Below, one piece after another: positions 1 to 7,688 of a stretch of 64,000 bases of DNA. The stretch is taken from assembly GCA_944332995.1 (NCBI GenBank), contig CALVKR010000003.1:124001-188000 (forward strand), written 5' to 3'. The notes below the pieces were generated by a model. That model was given only the letters and a program-made list of their open reading frames with translations. It was not told the origin of the DNA and searched no databases. A program made the translations under genes and the position numbers. Position 1 is the first letter of the stretch, and every line of letters starts with the position of its first letter. The stretch comes from an uncultured Clostridia bacterium (GTDB lineage: Bacteria > Bacillota > Clostridia > Christensenellales > CAG-917).

Positions 1-335
1 AAGTCGTATTTGGCCGCCACGACCCTGAACTGAAGATTGGGATTTTCCTCCACGTCGACGGCGGCAATCCCCTTGAGTCCGTCGGGGCAGTTTTTATTGT
101 AAAGTGGCAGAAAATCCTTTGCCTTCATATCCGTGCATACCGTCACGTATTCCGCAAAGGACGTGAGCCCGAGCGGAAGCGGCGAGGAAAAATATATGAG
201 CATATGCGGATTGAATCCGTTTGAAAACCTCACGTCTATCCCCGCTCTGCGGAATATCCTCTGAAAGTGACGGAGCGTGTCTATATGCGAGATAAAACAA
301 AAGTTATCCGTTTTGTTAAATTTCAACAGTATCAT
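1..335 (-). CDS. DUF2344 / TIGR03936 radical-SAM-linked protein, N-terminal part
   Basis: Only the first 111 codons lie in the window; the gene runs off the left edge. The frame opens at an ATG at 333-335 that overlaps the TGA of the upstream radical SAM gene (ATGA), which points to translational coupling. The protein begins MILLKFNKTDNFCFISHIDT and continues with LRHFQRIFRRAGIDVRFSNG, the typical opening of DUF2344 proteins: a 'FISHLD' segment, then an arginine-rich helix and a 'S.GFNPHP' loop, here NGFNPHM. In Clostridia this family almost always follows the TIGR03960 radical SAM protein and precedes a ribonuclease E/G-like gene and rplU, so those would be expected just left of the window. 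The molecular function of the family is not established. Confidence 0.88.
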   Translation of the reverse strand, partial: MILLKFNKTDNFCFISHIDTLRHFQRIFRRAGIDVRFSNGFNPHMLIYFSSPLPLGLTSFAEYVTVCTDMKAKDFLPLYNKNCPDGLKGIAAVDVEENPNLQFRVVAAKYD

Positions 336-2101
336 AATATCGTGCACCTGCCAAGTTTAGACGCTCCGCAGCCGTTGCATTTTTCACGGCAGTTGCAGGT
401 GGTTTTTTGTTCCATCGCCTTGAGATATTCCTTTTTGAAATACTCTTTGGGGACGCCCGTATCGATAAAGTCCCACGGCAGAGGACTGCCTAAATCTATC
501 GCCTTTGCAAATTTATCGACGGCGACGCCGTTTTCGGCAAACGCCTCCGTCCATTTTTCCCAATTAAAATGCTCGCTCCAGCTGTCGAAACGGCAGCCCT
601 TTAAATACGCCGTCTCTATGACGGAGCACAGCGAGCCGTCTCCCCTTGCGAACGCACCCTCGAGGCAGGACGTTTCCGCACCGTGCCAGGAAAATTTCAC
701 GCCCTTTATCCGCCTTAGCTTTTCCTTTAAATACCTCTGCCTTGAAAGCATTTCCTCTATCGATATCTGCTCCGCCCACTGAAACGGCGTGCAAGGCTTC
801 GGCACGAATACCGAACAGCTTACCGAAAGCGTAAGCGAACGGCTTCTTTCTTTTTTGCGGAAAAGCTCTTTAAGCCTTAGGCATATATCCGCTATGCCGT
901 CAAGGTCGGCATACGTTTCGGTAGGAAGTCCCATCATAAAATACAGTTTTACCGACGTATATCCCGCATCGAACGCCATTTCGATATTGTCTATATCGGC
1001 GTCCGTTATGTTTTTGTTTATGACGTCTCTTAGCCTTTGCGTGCCTGCCTCGGGAGCAAAAGTCAGCGAGCTCCGCCTCGAGTTTTGAACGATATCCCCC
1101 TCGAAACTGTTGAGCCTCAGCGACGGCAGAGATAAATCGACGTGCTTTTCGTCCGACATTTTTTTCAGATAGCCTATAAGCTCTTTAAGGTGGCTGTAAT
1201 CGCCTGTGGATAGCGAGCAAAGCGAAAGTTCCTCGTAGCCCGTCGAATCGATTATCTTTTCGGCGAGAGAAGCTATTCTCTTTGCGCTCCTCTCCCTTAT
1301 CGGGCGGTAATAAAATCCCGCCTGGCAGAATCTGCACCCCGACGCACAGCCTCGGTATAATTCCATAACCGCCCTGTCGTGCACAATGTTTATGTTCGGC
1401 ACCAAAAGCGACGTGGGATAAGGCGAGTTTTCAAAATCGGCAACTATCGCCTTTTTGACTATTTCCCCCTCTTTGTGAAGGGCGGGACAGTATACCCCCG
1501 TAAGCATAGCGCATTTTTTCAACAACTCGGATTTTGTCCAGCCTTCCTCTTTTGCCTTAGCTTTCAGCTTTAAAATTTCAAGGTCGACTTCCTCTCCCTC
1601 GCCTATGACTATCAAATCGAAAAAGTCTTTAAACGGCTCGGGATTGACGGCGCAAGGTCCGCCTGCGATTATCAGAGGATATTCCTCGCCCCTGTCCGAT
1701 GCCCTGAACGGAATTTTGGCAAGGTCGAGCATATAAAGTATGTTGGTGTATAAAAGCTCGAATTGCAAAGAAAATCCCACGACGTCAAAATCGGAAAGCG
1801 CCGTTTTTGTTTCGAGCGAAAAGAGCGGAATATCGTTTTGCTTTAGCTTTTCTCCTAAATCCGTCCAAGGAGCGTAGCACCTTTCTGCGATAAAATCCGA
1901 TTGCGAATTTATAATGTCGTAAAGTATCTGTAAACCGAGATTTGACATTCCTATTTCATAGACGTCGGGAAAACAAAAACAAAATTTTGCCCTTGCTTTT
2001 TTCGTCATATCGGGCGTATTAAACTCACCGCCGAGATACCTTGACGGCTTTTCGACGGTGAGCAGTATTTCCTTTAATTTTTTTAAATCTACAAAGTGCA
2101 T
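332..2101 (-). CDS. Radical SAM protein, TIGR03960 family (B12-binding-like N-terminus)
   Basis: This 589-residue protein carries the radical SAM cluster motif CASGCRFC (CX3CX2C), in the context YRGCASGCRFCQAG, near residue 255, in a TIM-barrel-like domain. The preceding 200 residues resemble the cobalamin-binding-like domain of this family (FCFPDVYEIGMSNLGLQILY). The C-terminus is cysteine-rich (CNCREKCNGCG). I chose the ATG at 2099-2101 (MHFVDLKKLKEILL). The frame stays open further upstream, but that part lies inside the ROK gene and is arginine/histidine-rich nonsense. The gene overlaps the ROK gene by 13 bp and the DUF2344 gene by 4 bp, so the three form one operon. The family is conserved in clostridial genomes beside DUF2344 and ribonuclease G; its substrate is unknown. 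Confidence 0.9.
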   Translation of the reverse strand: MHFVDLKKLKEILLTVEKPSRYLGGEFNTPDMTKKARAKFCFCFPDVYEIGMSNLGLQILYDIINSQSDFIAERCYAPWTDLGEKLKQNDIPLFSLETKTALSDFDVVGFSLQFELLYTNILYMLDLAKIPFRASDRGEEYPLIIAGGPCAVNPEPFKDFFDLIVIGEGEEVDLEILKLKAKAKEEGWTKSELLKKCAMLTGVYCPALHKEGEIVKKAIVADFENSPYPTSLLVPNINIVHDRAVMELYRGCASGCRFCQAGFYYRPIRERSAKRIASLAEKIIDSTGYEELSLCSLSTGDYSHLKELIGYLKKMSDEKHVDLSLPSLRLNSFEGDIVQNSRRSSLTFAPEAGTQRLRDVINKNITDADIDNIEMAFDAGYTSVKLYFMMGLPTETYADLDGIADICLRLKELFRKKERSRSLTLSVSCSVFVPKPCTPFQWAEQISIEEMLSRQRYLKEKLRRIKGVKFSWHGAETSCLEGAFARGDGSLCSVIETAYLKGCRFDSWSEHFNWEKWTEAFAENGVAVDKFAKAIDLGSPLPWDFIDTGVPKEYFKKEYLKAMEQKTTCNCREKCNGCGASKLGRCTIL

Positions 2102-3039
2102 AACAAACTTGCGCCGATAATGCCGGCGTCGTTGCCGAGCGTGGCTTTCGACACCTTTATCTTGGGATTGTATTCCTTTCCGTATACGTTTGTGTCCACG
2201 TACGACTGAAGCGGTTTTATGAGGCTGTCGCCCTGATTGGACACTCCGCCGCCGATGAGCACGATTTCGGGATAGAAGATATTGCAAAAATTGACGATGC
2301 CCTCGCCGAGATATTTGATATATCTGTCAACCACTTCCATTGCCGCCCTGTCGCCCTTTTCGGCGCAGTCAAACGCCACTTTGCCGTTTAAACCGCCCTT
2401 TTCAACCGCCTCGGCAAGAAGACTGGTCGGGTTTTTGAGCACGGCGGCTTTAGTCTGATTTATAAGCGCCGTAGCGGAAGCGTATGCCTCAAAGCAACCC
2501 TTTCTGCCGCAGCCGCATTGCTCGCCACCGACAAAAAGCGTCGTGTGTCCGCCCTCGCTGCCTGCCGATATGTTGCCCGTTATAAGGTGTCCACCCGAAA
2601 TTATGCCCGTGCCTATGCCCGTGCCTATCGTGAACATCAAAACGTCTTTAGAGCCCTTTGCTCCGCCGTATCTCGCTTCGGCAAGCACGGCGCAGTTGGC
2701 GTCGTTGGAAATTTTTATCGTCTTTTGAAAATCGAGACCGCTTCTGAAAAGTTTTACGAACTCGACGTTTTTAAGATTGAGATTGCAACAATACCTGACA
2801 ACGCCGGCTTCGTCCGCTATCGAGCCGGGAAAGCCAAGACCGATTCCGCCTATATCGTCAAGCGTCAATGAACAGTCGGTAAGCAAGTCTACTGTAAGAT
2901 GCACCATATTGGCGATAAACTCAACCGTATCCGTTCCCTTGTCCGTTTCGGCTGTCCTCTTTGCCACTATCTCGCCGAGCTCATTGACAAGCCCCGCTTT
3001 TGCGCTCATTCCGCCGATATCGATTCCTATATATTTCAT
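2089..3039 (-). CDS. ROK family sugar kinase, probable glucokinase
   Basis: This 316-residue cytoplasmic kinase probably phosphorylates glucose or a related hexose with ATP. The N-terminus MKYIGIDIGGMSAKAGLV is the ATP phosphate-binding loop. FTIGTGIGTGIISGGH and EGGHTTL correspond to the sugar-binding and ROK regions, and CGCGRKGCFEAYAS is the zinc-binding CXCGXXGCXE motif of ROK proteins. The start is set by a GAGGTG ribosome site four bases before ATG 3037-3039; a longer frame without that site is not favoured. The gene has its own consensus promoter and is first in an operon with the radical SAM and DUF2344 genes. That association is not typical of the clostridial cluster, so the kinase looks like a lineage-specific insertion. 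ROK repressors would carry an N-terminal HTH, which is absent here. Confidence 0.88.
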   Translation of the reverse strand: MKYIGIDIGGMSAKAGLVNELGEIVAKRTAETDKGTDTVEFIANMVHLTVDLLTDCSLTLDDIGGIGLGFPGSIADEAGVVRYCCNLNLKNVEFVKLFRSGLDFQKTIKISNDANCAVLAEARYGGAKGSKDVLMFTIGTGIGTGIISGGHLITGNISAGSEGGHTTLFVGGEQCGCGRKGCFEAYASATALINQTKAAVLKNPTSLLAEAVEKGGLNGKVAFDCAEKGDRAAMEVVDRYIKYLGEGIVNFCNIFYPEIVLIGGGVSNQGDSLIKPLQSYVDTNVYGKEYNPKIKVSKATLGNDAGIIGASLLCTL

Positions 3040-3081
3040 AAAGCACCTCGCATTGATTGCGTTTAAAGTGATTGCGCATAA

Positions 3082-3110
3082 ATTATATTGCACCTAAAAT
3101 AAAATGTCAA
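3082..3110 (-). promoter_or_regulatory. Sigma-A promoter of the ROK operon
   Basis: On the minus strand the sequence reads TTGACA, 17 bases, TATAAT, a perfect consensus. The -35 is at 3105-3110 and the -10 at 3082-3087. It predicts a leader of about 35 bases before the ATG at 3039. Confidence 0.85.
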
Positions 3111-3157
3111 CAACAGGCAGGCATTATATCTTACTAAGCATGGCAAGGCATACCCTC

Positions 3158-3190
3158 AAACAAAACAAAAAACCGCCCGTATGGGGCGAT
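3158..3190 (-). terminator. Intrinsic terminator after the M50 protease unit
   Basis: Read on the minus strand, a CGCCC/GGGCG stem (3174-3188) with a five-base loop is followed by a T-rich run (TTTTTTGTTTTG). It separates the protease unit from the ROK operon. Confidence 0.7.
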
Positions 3191-3355
3191 TTGGATTTTT
3201 TGTTCAGCTGTTAATCTTTAAAATCTTCAGTCCTTTTGATTTTAAAAATCCGATTGTTTTTATAATTTACGAAATACATTAAAATTTTTATGAATATATT
3301 AAATTCTTAAATTTTTTTGCGTATTGATTTTTATTTAGTTCCTTTTATTTTTTGA

Positions 3356-3410
3356 TTTTCACATCTATATTTTCACACCTATATTTTTAATTTATATTTT
3401 AACGGTTTTA
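3356..3410. repeat. Degenerate tandem repeat, period about 14
   Basis: Four consecutive units on the plus strand start at 3356, 3370, 3384 and 3397: TTTTCACATCTATA, TTTTCACACCTATA, TTTTTAATTTATA, TTTTAACGGTTTTA. The first two differ at one position. The array abuts and just covers the stop codon of the M50 gene. Confidence 0.6.
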
Positions 3411-4286
3411 TTTATACGTCTTATAAATGTTTTTCACTGCGTTCTGAGTTTTATCCCGATTTGAACCGTCAGTATTAAGCGTTTTGCCGATAGGCTTTAA
3501 AAGTTCGTTTTTTTCAAATAGTATTCCAAGCTGTTTTTCGTCGAGCGTTCGTCTGATTCCGTCCGATTCCACCACCACGGTTATCTCGGTATTGCAATTC
3601 ATTTTTTTTAGCAGATTGACAAGAGGAGCGGAGGAGGAAACTATGACGGTCTTTTTTTCCACGCCGTTGAAATAGTCCTTTCGGCGGTTGGAATATACGT
3701 GACAATACGCTTCCTTTTCCGAGCCGAAAACGGCGCCGATAAATAAAAACACGGCGATTATGCCAAGCGAATAGTTTATATCAAAAAAAGCGCTTGCCAA
3801 AAACAGCGCAAACATAATTAAGGACAGAGCAATCCCCACCCCCTTGAGAATTTTCAGCGTCCTGAGTTTGTTTTTGGATACAGCCAAAATCAACCTGCTT
3901 CCGTCAAGCGGAAAGGCAGGCAGAAAATTGAACGCCAATAGAGAAAGGTTTGCCCAAAAAAATGTCTTTAAAACCTTTTCCGTTTCCGGGAACGCCCACC
4001 ACACCGCCATAACGGCAAGCAACACGACAAGGTTTGCCAAAGGTCCTGCCACGGCGATATACGCCATCGAGCGGCTGTCCGTCTTTTCCTCTCCCCAAAG
4101 ACATGCGCCGTAAGGCATTAAGGTAAGTTCCCCCAAAAGGTATCCTCTTGACTTTGCGGCGAGCATATGCGCCGTTTCGTGAAAAAACAGCGCCAAAAGC
4201 GTCCACAGAAACAGAGCGCCCTTGCCTAAAAATATTAAAATCACTCCAAGTGCCAAAAACAGCGGATGGAGCTTGATTTTAGCCAA
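3408..4286 (-). CDS. M50 intramembrane metalloprotease, SpoIVFB-like
   Basis: This 292-residue multi-pass membrane protein is a site-2-protease type zinc protease. The zinc motif HETAH (context FFHETAHMLA) lies in the first long hydrophobic segment, and the second motif NFLPAFPLDGSR matches the family NXXPXXPLDG. About six hydrophobic segments precede a soluble C-terminal region of roughly 90 residues, as in SpoIVFB, which cleaves pro-sigma-K during sporulation. The start overlaps the stop of the small upstream membrane gene by 8 bp. Placement between min genes and the TIGR03960/DUF2344 pair is the clostridial position of spoIVFB. Whether it processes sigma-K in this organism is inference; it could be a general M50 protease. 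Confidence 0.85.
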   Translation of the reverse strand: MAKIKLHPLFLALGVILIFLGKGALFLWTLLALFFHETAHMLAAKSRGYLLGELTLMPYGACLWGEEKTDSRSMAYIAVAGPLANLVVLLAVMAVWWAFPETEKVLKTFFWANLSLLAFNFLPAFPLDGSRLILAVSKNKLRTLKILKGVGIALSLIMFALFLASAFFDINYSLGIIAVFLFIGAVFGSEKEAYCHVYSNRRKDYFNGVEKKTVIVSSSAPLVNLLKKMNCNTEITVVVESDGIRRTLDEKQLGILFEKNELLKPIGKTLNTDGSNRDKTQNAVKNIYKTYK

Positions 4287-4521
4287 GCGACGTCAGCACT
4301 CCGCCGAGCAACGCCACGCCGGTAACCATTTTGGCGATATTGAAACAGAGATATCCGAACGATACAAAAGCGCCCACTCCCGTCGCTATGATTGCGGCGT
4401 CGAAAATGCCGAATTTCTTTTTTTGCGGTATCTCCTCTTTTTTTGCCTTGCCCACGTTTTTTTCAACGTAATTGTTCTCTTGAATAGATGCTTCAGTTTT
4501 TTGCATAGCGTCGAATTTCAT
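4279..4521 (-). CDS. Small membrane protein upstream of the M50 protease
   Basis: This 80-residue protein is not recognised by family. A charged N-terminal half (KKEEIPQKKKFG) leads into a long hydrophobic C-terminal half (FDAAIIATGVGAFVSFGYLC, then a second hydrophobic run ending GVALLGGVLTSLG). The start at 4519-4521 is supported by GAGGTGG three to four bases upstream. It overlaps the M50 gene by 8 bp and sits where spoIVFA normally precedes spoIVFB, yet it is far shorter than SpoIVFA and has no M23 domain. It could be a small regulator or partner of the protease; that is inference from position only. Confidence 0.7.
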   Translation of the reverse strand: MKFDAMQKTEASIQENNYVEKNVGKAKKEEIPQKKKFGIFDAAIIATGVGAFVSFGYLCFNIAKMVTGVALLGGVLTSLG

Positions 4522-4536
4522 AAGCCACCTCGGTAG

Positions 4537-4564
4537 ACTATATGCTAAAAAAACAAATCTATTC
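4537..4564 (-). promoter_or_regulatory. Candidate sigma-E-type promoter of the spoIVFB-like unit
   Basis: The minus strand shows GAATAGA (4558-4564), 13 bases, then CATATAGT (4537-4544). This partly fits the sigma-E elements known from Bacillus (kmATATT and CATACAmT). The match is imperfect, so the call rests partly on spoIVFB being sigma-E dependent in Bacillus. Confidence 0.3.
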
Positions 4565-4672
4565 AAAAAATTTTCGTTTTCAAATAAAATTTTTAAAGGG
4601 TTTTAAAAGCTGTCGGGCAGCCTGTTTGCGGCTCTGTTTGATTTCCCGTCCGTCGCATTAACGCTCGTCTGC

Positions 4673-4835
4673 TTTACCGCTTGTTTAGCAGTATATAATT
4701 TGCCGATTGCGCTATATTGCCGTTTTACCCGTCGTTTGCTTGATTTACCGCACGCTTCAATTTAACCGCCTGCGCTAAATAGCATTTTACCGATTACGTT
4801 AAACAGTATATACTTTAACGATTGCTTTTTATCCC
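4673..4835. repeat. Degenerate repeat field, units of about 20-28 bases
   Basis: Units start with TTTACCG-like boxes and contain T/A-rich tails such as AGCAGTATATAA or AACAGTATATAC. Visible unit starts are TTTACCGCTTG, TTGCCGATTGC, TTTACCCGTCG, TTTACCGCACG, TTTAACCGCCTG, TTTACCGATTACG and TTTAACGATTGC. Similarity is loose, so this is a decayed or low-pressure repeat field rather than a clean array. Confidence 0.45.
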
Positions 4836-4904
4836 GTTTTGATTTTGCAACCTCTAAACATTTTCCGCACTTTAAAGCCGCTACTTAAACGCTTCAACGG
4901 CGCA

Positions 4905-5138
4905 CTAAGTGGACATAAACGTCTTTATCCTGTTAGCCCTTGTGTTTATGATAACGTAAAAATCGCCTTTGTCGGTCAGTTCGAGCTCTAAATAAACGTC
5001 GCTGTCCAGCTCGAAATAATCGCCGAGCAAATGCCTTAAATCGGATTTTAAAACTTCTAAAAATCCGGGAGTTGCCTTTACCTTGTCTTTTATTAAAATA
5101 TCCTTAAGCCTTTCGGTTGCAATACTTGCTTTATTCAT
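4905..5138 (-). CDS. minE: Cell division topological specificity factor MinE
   Basis: This 77-residue protein fits MinE: an N-terminal membrane/MinD-contact helix region (SIATERLKDILIKDKVK), then a short beta/alpha dimerisation domain ending VIINTRANRIKTFM. MinE stimulates MinD ATPase activity and moves the division inhibitor away from midcell. The start overlaps the minD stop by 4 bp (ATGA), so the two are co-translated. No MinC gene is present on either side, although MinC is the usual effector of the system. Confidence 0.85.
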   Translation of the reverse strand: MNKASIATERLKDILIKDKVKATPGFLEVLKSDLRHLLGDYFELDSDVYLELELTDKGDFYVIINTRANRIKTFMST

Positions 5139-5896
5139 CTCGCTCTCCTGAACAGTTTTGCAAGCAAACCTGTTTTTTGATATTCATAAAATTTTCTCGA
5201 GCCGTAAACTATGTTTTCGGCAATGAGTTTGAACGCTTTGTCGCTCGCGGCATAGTCGGGCACCTTTCCCACCTGCGAATATAAAGTTATGAGTTCGTCG
5301 TCAGGCACGACGCCTATCGGCTCCGTTCTGAGCAGTCGGGCAATATCGGCAGGCGACATCATCTCGCCTCTCGATACCATATCCCCCCTCACCCTGTTGA
5401 TGATGACGGATACGTTTTGCATCTGATATCCCGCCAGAAGCGACACCACCTTATCGGCGTCTCTTATAGCCGATACGGCGGGAGTGGTAACTACGATAGC
5501 CTCCCTCGCGGAGGACACCGCCCTGTGGAAACCGTTTTCAATACCTGCAGGGCAGTCTATCAGAACGTAATCGAAACCGACAAGCGAGTCGATGACGTTG
5601 CGAAAGGTCTGCGCAGTCATCAGAGGATTGTCCGACGATGACGGAAGTATAAACAAGCCGCTCTCTGCGTCCTCGATGAGTGCCTGAGAAACGCGACATC
5701 TTCCCGATATCACGTCCACTATGTCATACACTACTTTGTGTTCGAGTGCCATAACGACGTCCAGATTGTTGAGTCCGACGTCGGCGTCCACCAAAACCAC
5801 GTTTTTGCCCAAGTCGCTTAGCGCTCTACCGAGTGATGCGACAACCGTGGTCTTCCCGACACCACCCTTTCCCGAAGTGATAACAATTTTTCTCAT
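5135..5896 (-). CDS. minD: Septum site-determining ATPase MinD
   Basis: This 253-residue ParA/MinD ATPase has the deviant Walker A motif GKGGVGKTT at residues 9-17, the DADVGLNNLD segment of MinD proteins, and LIDCPAGIENGF as Walker B region. The C-terminus (GLLAKLFRRAR) is a basic amphipathic helix typical of the MinD membrane-targeting sequence. ATP-bound MinD dimers bind the membrane and normally recruit MinC. The start ATG at 5894-5896 has GGAGG upstream, and a TATAAT-like -10 box lies at about 5915, although no good -35 pairs with it. A terminator follows mreB upstream, so minDE probably forms its own unit. minC, usually directly upstream in Clostridia, is missing. Confidence 0.95.
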   Translation of the reverse strand: MRKIVITSGKGGVGKTTVVASLGRALSDLGKNVVLVDADVGLNNLDVVMALEHKVVYDIVDVISGRCRVSQALIEDAESGLFILPSSSDNPLMTAQTFRNVIDSLVGFDYVLIDCPAGIENGFHRAVSSAREAIVVTTPAVSAIRDADKVVSLLAGYQMQNVSVIINRVRGDMVSRGEMMSPADIARLLRTEPIGVVPDDELITLYSQVGKVPDYAASDKAFKLIAENIVYGSRKFYEYQKTGLLAKLFRRAR

Positions 5897-6001
5897 ACGC
5901 CCTCCGAGGAAACATTATATTCACTTGCACTCGGCAAAAAATGACTATGTTTGTTTTAATATGCCGAAAGAGTGCAAATTTTCCTTTATGTAAAAGGCAT
6001 T

Positions 6002-6024
6002 AAAAAAGAGCCTTTCGGCTCTTT
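6002..6024 (-). terminator. Intrinsic terminator after the mreB-like gene
   Basis: The minus strand reads an AAAGAGCC/GGCTCTTT stem with a GAAA loop (6005-6024), followed by a run of T residues. It separates ppx-maf-mreB from minDE. Confidence 0.85.
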
Positions 6025-6163
6025 AAGAAAAATTGTAACTTATCTTTAATAATTTTTTATATAAACTGTTTTAAACGAATTAATGTAGCCGTTAAAGCAC
6101 ATACGGCTTTTTATCAAATTCAATAAAATCGGATAAAATATCCCTTTTGATTGTGTTTTCGGT

Positions 6164-7153
6164 TTAATCGAGCTGAACGCCGATAAGAGAGGAAAGGGTC
6201 GCCATATTGTCCAAAAACTTTCCGCCGCCGAGTGCAGCCGCGTTTTCAACGTCGTCAAGCACCGTGCAATAAAGCCCCAATCTGTCGGCAAGATACTGGC
6301 TGAGCCCGGCAATCTGCGAAGACGCACCCGTGATAAAGAAGCCCTTTTTCATAATTTCCGCCGCAAGTTCGGGAGGCGTTGCCCCTAATACCGAGCTTAT
6401 TACGTCAACGAGGTCGTCGATGAGCGGAGCGATTGCAAAGAAAAGGTCGTTTGCCTTTATCTCGGCGTTTTTGGGCATACCGTCGCTTAGCCCCGTTCCG
6501 GAGATAAAATCAGAGCCTTGGTCGTTCTGATAAAATGATAAAGACTCGCATTTGAGTTTTTCCGCCGTTATGTCGCCTATCTTGATATAATATGTATCCG
6601 CTATGTAGTCTATAATTGCGTTGGTGAAAGCGTCGCCCGCTATATTGACCGTGCATCCTGCCACAATGCCCTCTCCCGACACGGCGTGCACTTCCGTCTT
6701 ACCGCCGCCTATGTCGACAAACAAACCTCCTATCGTGCCCGTATATTCATACAGAGCGAGCGGAGAATCGCAAACGTAAACCGAGGAAGCACCCAGCTTT
6801 GAAAACAATTTTTCCACCATTTTTCTCTCTTCCGTGTTCATCGCCGCCGAAACAATGGCGAGTACGCTGAATTTGGGACGTATAAAGCTTTGCGGAAGAA
6901 CTTTTTTGAAAAACTCTCCTACAACCAAAATAGCGGTATCGAGGTCGACGATTACTCCCTCTTTGACGGGGAAAGCGGGTTTTGACGAGCCGAGCGTGGA
7001 AACGTGAGTGCTTTTTGCTTTATATCCCGCTTCTCTTAAAACGTCGCCCTCGCCCGAAAGAAGCGCCATATTCGGCTCCCTTAATACGAGTCCCATTCCC
7101 TTTTGATAAATAGTTATATTGCTTGACCCGAGGTCAACCGCAAATTCAAGCAT
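6164..7153 (-). CDS. Divergent MreB-like actin homologue
   Basis: This 329-residue protein has the actin/HSP70 ATPase layout of MreB. AVDLGSSNITIY is the phosphate-1 loop near the N-terminus, FVDIGGGKTEVHAVS is phosphate-2 near residue 147, and GFFITGASSQIAGLSQYL stands where MreB has the GGGALL adenosine loop. MreB filaments guide lateral wall synthesis. The altered adenosine loop and other changes make this a divergent member, possibly an Mbl/MreBH-like paralogue. The start overlaps maf by 8 bp. In Clostridia mreC and mreD usually follow; here the gene is followed by a terminator and then minD. Confidence 0.82.
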   Translation of the reverse strand: MLEFAVDLGSSNITIYQKGMGLVLREPNMALLSGEGDVLREAGYKAKSTHVSTLGSSKPAFPVKEGVIVDLDTAILVVGEFFKKVLPQSFIRPKFSVLAIVSAAMNTEERKMVEKLFSKLGASSVYVCDSPLALYEYTGTIGGLFVDIGGGKTEVHAVSGEGIVAGCTVNIAGDAFTNAIIDYIADTYYIKIGDITAEKLKCESLSFYQNDQGSDFISGTGLSDGMPKNAEIKANDLFFAIAPLIDDLVDVISSVLGATPPELAAEIMKKGFFITGASSQIAGLSQYLADRLGLYCTVLDDVENAAALGGGKFLDNMATLSSLIGVQLD

Positions 7154-7688
7154 AATGCCTCCTGATTATTCTGCTTAATTTCTTTACGGGAAGTCCCACC
7201 ACGTTATAGTAGTCTCCCCTTATTTTTTCCACGCAAACGTTATCCTGTATGCCGTATGCGCCCGCCTTGTCGAGCGGATTGAATTTTTTTATATAGTCTT
7301 CTATCTCCCCGTCGGTAAGTTTTTTAAACTTGACGGCTGTCATTTCGTAAAAAACATCTTTGCCTTTGGGGGATAATATGCAAACGCCGCTGTAAACCTT
7401 GTGCCAACGTCCGCTTAGCCTTTTTAAACATTTTGCGGCTTCCGCCTCGTCTTTAGGTTTGTTTAACACTTCGCCGTCATATACCACCGTATCGCAGGAT
7501 ACGACTATATCCGACGGGTAGGACCGGAAAACGCAAAGAGCTTTCCTTTCGGCAAGCTCTGTTACGATTTTATCGGGTTTAACCTCGGTCGTATTTTCGT
7601 CCGCTTTGGGCGGTATTACGCTAAACTCGCTTGATATAGTCTTAAAAAGCTCTCTCCTTCTCGGAGAAGATGAAGCGAGTATTATCAT
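7146..7688 (-). CDS. maf: Maf family nucleotide pyrophosphatase
   Basis: This 180-residue protein fits Maf/YhdE nucleoside triphosphate pyrophosphatases, which hydrolyse non-canonical or modified NTPs and are linked to septum control in Bacillus. The N-terminal signature ASSSPRRRELF, the central SCDTVVYDGEVLNKP segment and the C-terminal DKAGAYGIQD block are all family hallmarks. The length is normal. It overlaps ppx by 4 bp (ATGA) and mreB by 8 bp, so the three genes form a tight operon. The maf-mreB linkage is conserved in Clostridia. Confidence 0.93.
   Translation of the reverse strand: MIILASSSPRRRELFKTISSEFSVIPPKADENTTEVKPDKIVTELAERKALCVFRSYPSDIVVSCDTVVYDGEVLNKPKDEAEAAKCLKRLSGRWHKVYSGVCILSPKGKDVFYEMTAVKFKKLTDGEIEDYIKKFNPLDKAGAYGIQDNVCVEKIRGDYYNVVGLPVKKLSRIIRRHYA

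Larger units (their letters stand above)
3040..3407. other. Gene-free stretch between ROK and M50 protease genes
   Basis: This AT-rich gap of 368 bases holds the ROK promoter (3082-3110), the terminator of the upstream unit (3158-3190) and short T-rich tandem repeats next to the protease stop codon (3356-3410). The part from 3191 to 3355 is very AT-rich and shows nothing else I can support. Confidence 0.6.
4522..4904. other. Gene-free stretch between minE and the small membrane gene
   Basis: This gap of 383 bases contains the candidate promoter at 4537-4564, an AT-rich part (4565-4610), and a degenerate repeat field at about 4673-4835. No reading frame with a ribosome site and no convincing terminator were seen. 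Confidence 0.5.

Noticed and set aside
267-782. Plus-strand frame of 171 codons opposite the radical SAM and DUF2344 genes
   Set aside because: Both genes on the minus strand have clear family motifs across the same bases.
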